A stretch of 64,000 nt of DNA from CAZDDB01 sp963843285 (GTDB lineage: Bacteria > Acidobacteriota > HRBIN11 > JAKEFK01): positions 27,488 to 91,487 of the forward strand of contig CAWJJO010000015.1 in NCBI GenBank assembly GCA_963843285.1, in the 5' to 3' direction. A program made the position numbers and the translations under genes. The notes below the pieces were generated by a model. It was not told the DNA's origin. It searched no databases and worked only from the letters and a program-made list of their open reading frames with translations. Of the stretch, positions 40,335 to 48,044 are shown piece after piece. Within the stretch, counting starts at the first letter, position 1, and every line of letters starts with the position of its first letter.

Positions 40335-41888
40335 CTATTTCTTTAACTTCCGGATTTCAACGATCGCAGCATACGGATCCTGATCGAACGTAGTTCCGGG
40401 ATCACCCGGGCTGTTGCCTTTGCGGATGTCGGTCCAGAAGACGTAAGCCCTCCCCAGCGAATCGACCGATACGCCATTGTAGTCGCCAATAAAAATCGAA
40501 TTGCAATCGGGAAATGCAAAAATATTGCCTTTTAACGGATCAGAGTCCCTGGAGCTGATTTTGTACGGAACGCTCCAGGAATTGCCATGATCCAGCGAGC
40601 CGACGGCCGTTACGTGATACGCCGACTTTTTTTCGCCGAAATGATCGAGATATCCGACCGCGACACGGCCCCCTGCTGCTCCGATTCGCGGCAAGAACTG
40701 ATCGTCCGAATGATTGTCGATCGTCACGGGAGTTGTCCAGGAGACGCCTGCGTCATCCGAACGGATGTATGCGAGGTCCGCGTCATTGCCGTTCCAATTC
40801 GGCCAGACGATATGCAGAGTCGTGCCATCTACGGCAAGTGATGGAAAACTGTTGGTGAAAAACTTCCCCCACGGCACCGGACTGCGAATCGGGTCGACGA
40901 TAGCGATCGTTTTCGGTTTTGAAAAGCGTTTTCCCTGCGTGCGTGCATAATCGATGACAAAACTATCGTTTCTGAAACTCAGCCAGACGGCGTGCGCGAC
41001 ACCGTTGGCATCGACAACGATGAACGAGCCCTGGTTGTCTTCGCCGCGGCTGATTCTTCGCGGTTTGGTCCAGTGCTGCCCACCATCTGTTGTCTTTGTA
41101 TAAACGATGGAGGCGAAAGGATGTCCCTGTATGAATTGCGTCCAGGTTACGTAAGCCACATCCGGATTGTTCGGATCCGCCGCAATCCACAGTTTGTCAT
41201 TGACAAGAATTCCGGAAGCGCTGGGCGGATGCTTCGTTTGAAAAGCAGACGTTGTTTTCCACGTGTCTCCTCCATCCGTCGACCGGCTGATCAGGATACC
41301 GGTTCCGCTGTCCTCGCGGTCGACGCCGAGAGTGGCGTACCAGAAAACATTGTGAGCGCTTGCTGAAATCGAAGGATCTGAGGCGTCTTCGAAATCGCCC
41401 GGAGCGGCCGGATTCCAGCGAACGACACCTGGTAAGAAGTCTTGCTTCCAGGTTTTACCGCCATCTTTTGTATGAAAGACACCGCCGCTTCCGTCATATT
41501 TCTGCACCGTCTCGTTGATGAAGCGATAATCGTTTGCGCCCATTACGACGTTGTCCGGATCTTCCGGGTTTACTGCTCCGGTGACTTCATTTTGTGGCGT
41601 CTCTTTTCCCGGTGTGCAGGTGCCGATATCTGCGCCGTTTACATTGGCTTGCAATACCCCATCTGCGTTTCCGATGGCATTCATATTTACTGTCCGCAGG
41701 CTTTTTGAAACCAATTCAATGTCGTCCTGAATTTTCGCTTTCGGCAGGTTGCGGCCGGTCCTAGGTTCCAGCAGGCGAGGGGAATCATTATCCAGAGAGA
41801 AACGGTCGTTTGTTTCAGAGTACGTGTAGTTGGCGATTGACGTTCCAAAAGCAAATAAAAAGAGCGGAATCAGAGCATGTTTTAGCAT
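40335..41888 (-). CDS. Secreted sialidase-like (BNR/Asp-box) beta-propeller
   Basis: 517 aa with a signal peptide (ALIPLFLFAFGTSIA). At least five Asp-box repeats are visible: HTKDGGKTWKQD, SRSTDGGDTWKT, TKTTDGGQHWTKP, IRSDDAGVSWTTP and LDHGNSWSVP. Asp-boxes define the six-bladed sialidase-type fold, but the catalytic Arg triad and Tyr/Glu pair cannot be assigned, so enzymatic activity is uncertain. It is co-transcribed with the secreted metallopeptidase. Confidence 0.82.
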   Translation of the reverse strand: MLKHALIPLFLFAFGTSIANYTYSETNDRFSLDNDSPRLLEPRTGRNLPKAKIQDDIELVSKSLRTVNMNAIGNADGVLQANVNGADIGTCTPGKETPQNEVTGAVNPEDPDNVVMGANDYRFINETVQKYDGSGGVFHTKDGGKTWKQDFLPGVVRWNPAAPGDFEDASDPSISASAHNVFWYATLGVDREDSGTGILISRSTDGGDTWKTTSAFQTKHPPSASGILVNDKLWIAADPNNPDVAYVTWTQFIQGHPFASIVYTKTTDGGQHWTKPRRISRGEDNQGSFIVVDANGVAHAVWLSFRNDSFVIDYARTQGKRFSKPKTIAIVDPIRSPVPWGKFFTNSFPSLAVDGTTLHIVWPNWNGNDADLAYIRSDDAGVSWTTPVTIDNHSDDQFLPRIGAAGGRVAVGYLDHFGEKKSAYHVTAVGSLDHGNSWSVPYKISSRDSDPLKGNIFAFPDCNSIFIGDYNGVSVDSLGRAYVFWTDIRKGNSPGDPGTTFDQDPYAAIVEIRKLKK

Positions 41889-42031
41889 TTGTACCGCCTG
41901 AAGCGAAAGTTCACCCTACATATATGAGGCGGTTTCCAGGAACAATCCTTCGTATCGCCCATTATCTATGCATAAGCAGAGAGCGGGCGGGCGAAATGCT
42001 CGCAAAGTTCGTACCTACTTCCTATTCGTCT

Positions 42032-42520
42032 TTATTCAGCCGTATCGCCGCTGGGGCCATAAATTGACGGCACTTTCCCGCCCATGGGACGAATATAAGT
42101 TGAAAGCTGCCCGCGATGATGAATCAAATCCAGCAACATGCCCCAGGCCATCCAACCTCTCGTTGTTTCCCAGTGGACGGACTCGCCTGCCACCATTTTC
42201 GAGGGGGAGTCCCAGTCTTCTTCCGTCATTTTTGCGGCGAGATTCTTCATTTCCTCAAGCGATTGTTTGAAGATGCTCCAACACTCCGCGACGCTTTTCC
42301 CTTTCGGCTCTTCCACTTTGAAGAAATCGGCGATCCCGGATTTCATAAACATCGGACACATCATAGTTTCCGACACCATGCTCGTCACAAGCTCCATTGC
42401 AGACTTGCTGCGTTCGTGCGGACGCCAGCCTAGCTTGTCGGCCGGAAGCGCCTGAAAGACGCGGTCAAACCTGGGCAACTCTGCGTCGATATTTTGAACA
42501 AAAAATTCACGATTGTTCAT
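42032..42520 (-). CDS. DinB-like protein
   Basis: 162 aa, starting FFVQNIDAELPRFDRVFQAL and ending with the conserved metal region MLLDLIHHRGQLSTYIRPMG. The PADKLGWRPHERSKSAMEL segment is typical of the family. It is the third DinB-fold gene within 7.5 kb. The upstream ATG is preceded by GAAGGAGGAAG. Confidence 0.87.
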   Translation of the reverse strand: MNNREFFVQNIDAELPRFDRVFQALPADKLGWRPHERSKSAMELVTSMVSETMMCPMFMKSGIADFFKVEEPKGKSVAECWSIFKQSLEEMKNLAAKMTEEDWDSPSKMVAGESVHWETTRGWMAWGMLLDLIHHRGQLSTYIRPMGGKVPSIYGPSGDTAE

Positions 42521-42688
42521 GGATCTTCCTCCTTCGTTAAATTGAAAACTGAATCAGTCATAAGAATAAACGGAATACGGTTTTTTGCCACACTTTTTCA
42601 GCGCCCCTGAGACTCAGAGGAATGGCTATTGTAATATTTTTGAAAATGGTCATTGTCGCAATCCCATTGTTATCTATATGATTCCTGC

Positions 42689-43435
42689 ATGTCAGCGGAA
42701 CCGGAATCATATAGTGATTGCCCGGTCGTGGAACTCAGACAATACACCCTGCATCCGGGACAGCGCGATGTATTGATCGACCTCTTCGATCGGGAATTTA
42801 TTGAGACCCAGGAATCCACAGGGATTCGGGTGTTAGGTCAGTTTCGCGATCTGGATGATGAGAATCGGTTTGTGTGGCTTAGAGGATTTGCAGACATGCA
42901 GGCGCGCGCAAAGGCTTTAAAGGAGTTCTATGGAGGGTCTGCCTGGAAAGCGCACAGGGAAGCGGCGAATGCCACAATGATTGATTCTGATAATGTTTTT
43001 CTCTTACGACCGGCTCGGAAGATGTCCGGGTTTACACTCAAAAAAAGCGAACGTCCTCCGCGCGACGCAACCGAAGCGGCCAGGGGGCTTGTTGTAGCAA
43101 CGATCTATGGTCTGGGTGCAACCGGCGAAATAGAATTTGTCGAGTTTTTTGAAAGCACACTCAAACCGGTGTTGACCGATTCCGGCGCCTCGATCCGGGG
43201 ATATTTCGTAACGGAGAGCAGCGAGAATACCTTTCCTGCATTACCGGTTCGAGAGGGCGAACAGATTTTCGCCTGGTTTTCAGGCTTTCAGAATCAACAT
43301 GCTTACGAGCAGTTTCTCGCAGCTGCTGACCATCGGTTGCGGGCGGAAATTTCGGATGCGCTGAAGCCTCTTCTCCAGAAGCCTCCACAGGTTTTGAGGT
43401 TATCACCTACCAATCGATCGCTGCTGCGGGCATAA
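42689..43435 (+). CDS. NIPSNAP-domain protein
   Basis: 248 aa from ATG 42689. It has two ferredoxin-like NIPSNAP halves: the first begins VVELRQYTLHPGQRDVLIDL and contains RFVWLRGF; the second begins VVATIYGLGATGEIEFVEFF. The family is a dimeric alpha/beta-barrel with diverse or unknown roles. No ribosome binding site decides the start. Confidence 0.75.
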   Translation: MSAEPESYSDCPVVELRQYTLHPGQRDVLIDLFDREFIETQESTGIRVLGQFRDLDDENRFVWLRGFADMQARAKALKEFYGGSAWKAHREAANATMIDSDNVFLLRPARKMSGFTLKKSERPPRDATEAARGLVVATIYGLGATGEIEFVEFFESTLKPVLTDSGASIRGYFVTESSENTFPALPVREGEQIFAWFSGFQNQHAYEQFLAAADHRLRAEISDALKPLLQKPPQVLRLSPTNRSLLRA

Positions 43436-43449
43436 AGGATCTGTCCCTG

Positions 43450-43656
43450 CTATACCCCCGTCATGTTTAAGAAGGAAACCATCCCGGTGATGATATCCTG
43501 GGCCTGGGTACTATCGAGATCGCTCCCATCAGCAAAGAAGCCATTCTGAGGCAGTGAAATAGTAACTTGTGCATGTGTTTTTTTATTTTCAATTGTTGCA
43601 GTGTAGTTCTCGCCGACGAGCGCGATTTGACCTTTGATTTTCCAAATGTGGTGCAT
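43450..43656 (-). CDS. Hypothetical 68-aa protein
   Basis: AGAGGAGG stands a few nt upstream of the ATG at 43656, which supports translation. The product (MHHIWKIKGQIALVGENYTA ... DIITGMVSFLNMTGV) is soluble with mixed strands and one helix. I recognise no family. It lies just after the kinase gene upstream on the same strand. Confidence 0.5.
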   Translation of the reverse strand: MHHIWKIKGQIALVGENYTATIENKKTHAQVTISLPQNGFFADGSDLDSTQAQDIITGMVSFLNMTGV

Positions 43657-43712
43657 GCATCCTCCTCTTTGATTTGGTTAGAACAAGTTTACACTAATTC
43701 AGAACAGAAAAG

Positions 43713-46055
43713 TTATAAGCCCATCTGTCGCAGTAATTGTTGAAAACGGGCATCCTGGCGAAGCGAATCGAATCTTGGCTCTACCTTGATGAAAGTGATC
43801 GCGTCGGAGCGCTCTGCATAACCCTTTTGCAGCCATTGGATCGCTTGATCGCGATCTCCCAGACCCGTGTAAACCAGAGCAATGTAGACAGGTGAAATGG
43901 ATTCCGGCTTTTGCCGGGTCTTTAGATCGTCGAGTATTTTTTTTGCATCATTTTGTCTGCCTGAAATGGCGTAAAAATAAGCCAGATCGGCCTGACAATC
44001 TACGGCTCCCTCAGAAAGCTTGACAGCCGTTTGCAATTCTTCCATCGCCTTTTCGCGGATTCCCTTTTGTCCATACACTTGCCCCAAGCTTGAGTGGGTA
44101 AAAACAAAGTTGGGTTGCAGTTCGAGCGTTTTCTGAAGCTGCTCAATTGCTGGATCATACTGCCGCGCCGCATAAAGATGCACTCCCAACGTCACATTGA
44201 TCATGACCGAGAGAGGGTCCAGGTTTTCCGCTGTTTTCAGCTCTGAAACTCCTTCGTTTTGTCTGTTTGTAATCTGCAGCAGATTCGCATACCAGTGGTG
44301 CGCGGTGGAATAACCAGGCTTCAATTCAATCGCGCGTTTGAATTCATTCTCCGCATTGGACCACTGCCAGTTGTGGAAGTAAATGTAGGCAAGCGAGGTA
44401 TGAGCTTCCGGAAGCTCTTCGTCAATTTCCAGAGCTTTAGTAGCCGCGCCTTGCGCTCTCCGTAAAGCCTCGTCTTGAGCCAATACCCCGTAGTTGCCCA
44501 GGAGCGCGTAACTATCCGCCAGACCTGCATATGCCAGAGCGTACGTCGGATCTTTTTCAATCGCCTGCTCGAAATATTCGATTCCGTCTTTCAGCCCCTG
44601 GGGCGTTCGTTTGTTCCAACTGTAACGTCCTTTCAAATAAAGGTGATACGCTTCGGTATTTTCCTGGTGAGACCTGGTAAAGCGTTGCTCCTGATCCCTG
44701 GAAAGGCGGACCCGCAATTTTTGAATAATTTTTTTTGAAATGTCCTCTTGCAAAGGCAGCATTTGTGCAAAGCTGCCGGCATAATCTTCTCCCCAGATTC
44801 GGGAACCGTCTGTGACGTTTACGAGTTCTGTTCGTATGACGACTTGATTGTCTCTTTGTTCGAGAATGCCGGTAAGAACCGTGTCCACTTTCAGTTCGCG
44901 ACCGATTTTTGCCGGATCCGCTTCGTGTCCTTTAAAGCGAAACACTGTGCTGCGAGCCATCACCCGCAATCCTGGGATTTGCGCGAGGTCATTGATGATG
45001 CTCTCCGTGATTCCATCGCTCAGGTATTCCGAGTTTGGGTTGCCCTTCGCATCGTAGAAAGGAAGAACAGCAATCGATCGGATGGATTCGGAGCGGTGGA
45101 TGAATAAATACAGAATGGACGCGAAGACCACTGAAATGAGGATTCCCGATATCCACAGCGAGAGTCTCGATGGACGTTGATCCAGTGTGGAAGACAACCC
45201 GGCGGTTTCCTTTGTCAGAATTGTGCGCAACTCGAAAGCAACATCATGCGCCGACTGCGCGCGCTCATGGGGATTCTTTTCAAGACAATGATGCACCAGA
45301 CGCTGCAAATCAGGTGGAATCCGTAATCCTGTGTCAGCCAGATCGGGTGGTTCCTCCTTCAAAACAGCGGCGACTGTCTCAAAAATCGTTTCGCGTCTAA
45401 ATGGAGTACGCCTCATAAGCATTTCATACAGGATGCAGCCTAACGAAAAAAGATCGCTGCGGCCGTCTACCTCGCCGCCGCGAATCTGTTCGGGCGACAT
45501 GTACCCGACGGTGCCCAATATTTTTTCGTCTGTTTCATGAGATTCAGTCGATACGGAGCTTTCTGTCACTGGTTCTGGTTGTTTGATTGCGGCAAGTCCG
45601 AAATCCAAAATTTTCACATGACCGTCTGAAGTGATGAAAATATTCTCAGGTTTCAAATCCCTGTGGATCACTCCCTTCGAGTGAGCAGCGGCAAGTCCTT
45701 CCGCAATTGCAATTCCAATTTCGATCGTTTTTCGCCACTGAAGCGGCGATTTGACGATTCGGTTCCTTAGAGTTTCTCCTTCCAGAAGCTCCGAAGCAAT
45801 GAAATACACTTCCTTGTCTCGATCAAAATCGTGAATGGCGAGTATGTTGGGATGGGATAAGGATGCGACCGCCTTTGCTTCACGCTCAAACCGCAGGATC
45901 GCTTCCGGTTCATTCAGGAGCTTTTCGGCCAAAACCTTAATCGCAACATCGCGATCAAGCCGTACGTCGTGCGCTCGATAAACCTCGCCCATTCCGCCGG
46001 CTCCGATCTTGGAGATAATTTTGTAGGGTCCTAAGCGAGTTCCTTCCAGCAACAT
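43713..46055 (-). CDS. Ser/Thr protein kinase with FlgO-like and TPR domains
   Basis: 780 aa from ATG 46055; the longer ORF adds an unlikely basic leader. The kinase domain (about 8-270) has KIGAGGMGEVYRAHD, GVIHRDLKPENIFI and DFGLAAI. One TM helix is at about 303-323 (LWISGILISVVFASILYLFI). The outer part begins with SIAVLPFYDAKGNPNSEYLS, the FlgO/TolB-amino-terminal-like domain shared with cyclase-type receptors, followed by about seven TPRs. It is probably a membrane receptor kinase; ligand and targets are unknown. Confidence 0.92.
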   Translation of the reverse strand: MLLEGTRLGPYKIISKIGAGGMGEVYRAHDVRLDRDVAIKVLAEKLLNEPEAILRFEREAKAVASLSHPNILAIHDFDRDKEVYFIASELLEGETLRNRIVKSPLQWRKTIEIGIAIAEGLAAAHSKGVIHRDLKPENIFITSDGHVKILDFGLAAIKQPEPVTESSVSTESHETDEKILGTVGYMSPEQIRGGEVDGRSDLFSLGCILYEMLMRRTPFRRETIFETVAAVLKEEPPDLADTGLRIPPDLQRLVHHCLEKNPHERAQSAHDVAFELRTILTKETAGLSSTLDQRPSRLSLWISGILISVVFASILYLFIHRSESIRSIAVLPFYDAKGNPNSEYLSDGITESIINDLAQIPGLRVMARSTVFRFKGHEADPAKIGRELKVDTVLTGILEQRDNQVVIRTELVNVTDGSRIWGEDYAGSFAQMLPLQEDISKKIIQKLRVRLSRDQEQRFTRSHQENTEAYHLYLKGRYSWNKRTPQGLKDGIEYFEQAIEKDPTYALAYAGLADSYALLGNYGVLAQDEALRRAQGAATKALEIDEELPEAHTSLAYIYFHNWQWSNAENEFKRAIELKPGYSTAHHWYANLLQITNRQNEGVSELKTAENLDPLSVMINVTLGVHLYAARQYDPAIEQLQKTLELQPNFVFTHSSLGQVYGQKGIREKAMEELQTAVKLSEGAVDCQADLAYFYAISGRQNDAKKILDDLKTRQKPESISPVYIALVYTGLGDRDQAIQWLQKGYAERSDAITFIKVEPRFDSLRQDARFQQLLRQMGL

Positions 46056-46353
46056 CAGCTTCGTTTTGATTCTGCCTCGAATGCATGCGGAAGGCAACCA
46101 ACGCCGGGTACATCATCTGCAGCGATTTCAGCAAAGATTGCGCGCGATCTCTAGGCGACCCCCGGATTTCCTGTGATGATTTCGGATCATTATCTAGATC
46201 GTGTTCAGCACTGCATCCATGTTCTATAGATCACACAATAGTCAGGACGGTTATTGCACCATCAGACCATTCAGCAAGATAATATCCGCGTCGCCTTCCC
46301 CCACAGCCGCGTAAATAAATGGCCCCTCCTTTGACGAGGAAACTCTGCATGCT

Positions 46354-47667
46354 TCAGGAGATTGCATATTCGACGTAGTGGACTACGGACTCTAAGTCGT
46401 CTGGGTCTGCTCCGGGAGAGCTCGATTTCTGCACGACAAAACCGGCTGTGACGAAGGTGTCAGCCCGGCGATCGTGCGGATGAGTCGTAAAGAAATCTCC
46501 CCAGCGCTCCGCCCCCACAGTACTTTTCGCGAATGTATAGTTGATGAATTTGCTGGCAGATGTAATCGGCATCTCAACGAAACCTGTGGAGAAATTCGAA
46601 AAGTGCCTCTCACCTCCACCCCAGCCGCACGACATCGCGATGTGAGGCGTCGGCGTAGCGCCAAGCCAAACGCCGGCGCCTGTAATCGACGCATACCCCC
46701 ACGCGAGATTCCGGTGCCATATGTCACGGTGGCTTGTACACACCCACTTTTCACCGTCTTTTTTTAGCATCACCAAACGAATAAACGGATGCGGGTGCTT
46801 TTCGTCGCGGCCGCAAGTCCAGGCGAAGACCAGATCACCCTGTAAAGTCGAGGCGCCGGTCATCCGGCCATTCAACATTGCCATCCAGTTCTTGCCATCT
46901 GGAGTAAGCGAAGCGTAATCCACATCATTCCACGTGGGCACGTGTACCGTTTGCGATGTGATGTTGTTTTTTGATTCGGACCAACTAAAGAGGGTCAGCT
47001 CAGAAGTCGACTTATGAGTGGCATAGTGAGCAACATGTACTGAATTCTGGGCAAGAGCCATATATGACTTACCCGGATGAATGATGTATTGAAAACCAAG
47101 CTGTTTGGATTGAATCAACCATAGATCTGCAAGCGCCACGCGAATGATAACGCTTCCGGAGGCCCACCCAACGGGTGAACTATCGCGTCGTAGGATGGTC
47201 GTATCCGGCGTCGCCACCACATTACTCGAAATGTATAAATACCCCGTGCTGACAGAAAGATGCGGATAATCGAAAGCTAGATTGAGCAGGCCGAAATCGG
47301 CACCTTCGATTTGGAAGGTCATCCATACCGGATTGCCTGCTGCGGCCTGGCTAAGATCAAGGATCGCAAATTCCAAGGACGTGGCTGGCTTCCCGTAGAA
47401 GAAATCAAGCCCGATCATTGCGAAACGTTGAACCGGAGCCATCCAGAGAACGGACTGATCACCGCATAGTTTGTCCAAGGAAGGATAAAGATCCTTCGGC
47501 GCGTAGTAAAAAGAATTCCAGGATGCGCCGGCGTCACTCGATTGATTGTAATCAAGCTCTACTGTGCACAGAACAACGTCTCCGCCTTTTGCCGCTGAAG
47601 GTTCGATGTTGTGCGGATATGCATAGGGTGGCAATTGCGAGTGCTGATTGATAACGATATTAGCCAC
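46354..47667 (-). CDS. Hypothetical protein, possible beta-propeller
   Basis: 437 aa, no signal peptide. The sequence is rich in Trp/Tyr and beta-strand pattern, with one Asp-box-like SSDAGASWNSF near residue 45. Repeated strand units such as SVLWMAPVQRFAMIGLDFF and DLVFAWTCGRDEKHPHP suggest a propeller, but no known family is recognised. Its start overlaps the end of the small membrane-protein gene by 8 nt, so the two are coupled. It sits between two TPR-kinase loci. Confidence 0.65.
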   Translation of the reverse strand: MANIVINQHSQLPPYAYPHNIEPSAAKGGDVVLCTVELDYNQSSDAGASWNSFYYAPKDLYPSLDKLCGDQSVLWMAPVQRFAMIGLDFFYGKPATSLEFAILDLSQAAAGNPVWMTFQIEGADFGLLNLAFDYPHLSVSTGYLYISSNVVATPDTTILRRDSSPVGWASGSVIIRVALADLWLIQSKQLGFQYIIHPGKSYMALAQNSVHVAHYATHKSTSELTLFSWSESKNNITSQTVHVPTWNDVDYASLTPDGKNWMAMLNGRMTGASTLQGDLVFAWTCGRDEKHPHPFIRLVMLKKDGEKWVCTSHRDIWHRNLAWGYASITGAGVWLGATPTPHIAMSCGWGGGERHFSNFSTGFVEMPITSASKFINYTFAKSTVGAERWGDFFTTHPHDRRADTFVTAGFVVQKSSSPGADPDDLESVVHYVEYAIS

Positions 47668-47959
47668 GTTTCTTACCCTTCTGATGCGGTAGGTCCTTCG
47701 GATCAGTAGTACTTTGTTCTTCAGTCTCCCATCGCGGGCCTTCGGGCAGTGGAGGGACCTTCAAAGGTGGCGCTACCCCTGGTTTCCGTTTTTCCGGCCG
47801 CTTTGGCATTCCGCCCGACGGCTGCAAAGGAGCTGACTTCGCTGATGCACTGATCTCTCCGTCTTGCACAACAAGGATGTCATCAGTAACCGAGCGTCGC
47901 TGTCTGATAAGCATGTAGGTAAGGAATCCTGCCGTTAAAATAACCAGAAGTCTTCGCAT
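47660..47959 (-). CDS. Small single-pass membrane protein
   Basis: 99 aa. One N-terminal hydrophobic segment (LLVILTAGFLTYML) is followed by a Pro/Lys-rich soluble tail (MPKRPEKRKPGVAPPLKVPP). No family is recognised. Its end overlaps the start of the 437-aa hypothetical gene by 8 nt, indicating a two-gene operon. Confidence 0.6.
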   Translation of the reverse strand: MRRLLVILTAGFLTYMLIRQRRSVTDDILVVQDGEISASAKSAPLQPSGGMPKRPEKRKPGVAPPLKVPPLPEGPRWETEEQSTTDPKDLPHQKGKKRG

Positions 47960-48044
47960 TCTTTTGTCCAGAGATCCATCTTACTTAAAGCTATAGATCC
48001 GTGAATTAATTTACCAGACCATCACACTCTGGTCTCAGGATTAA

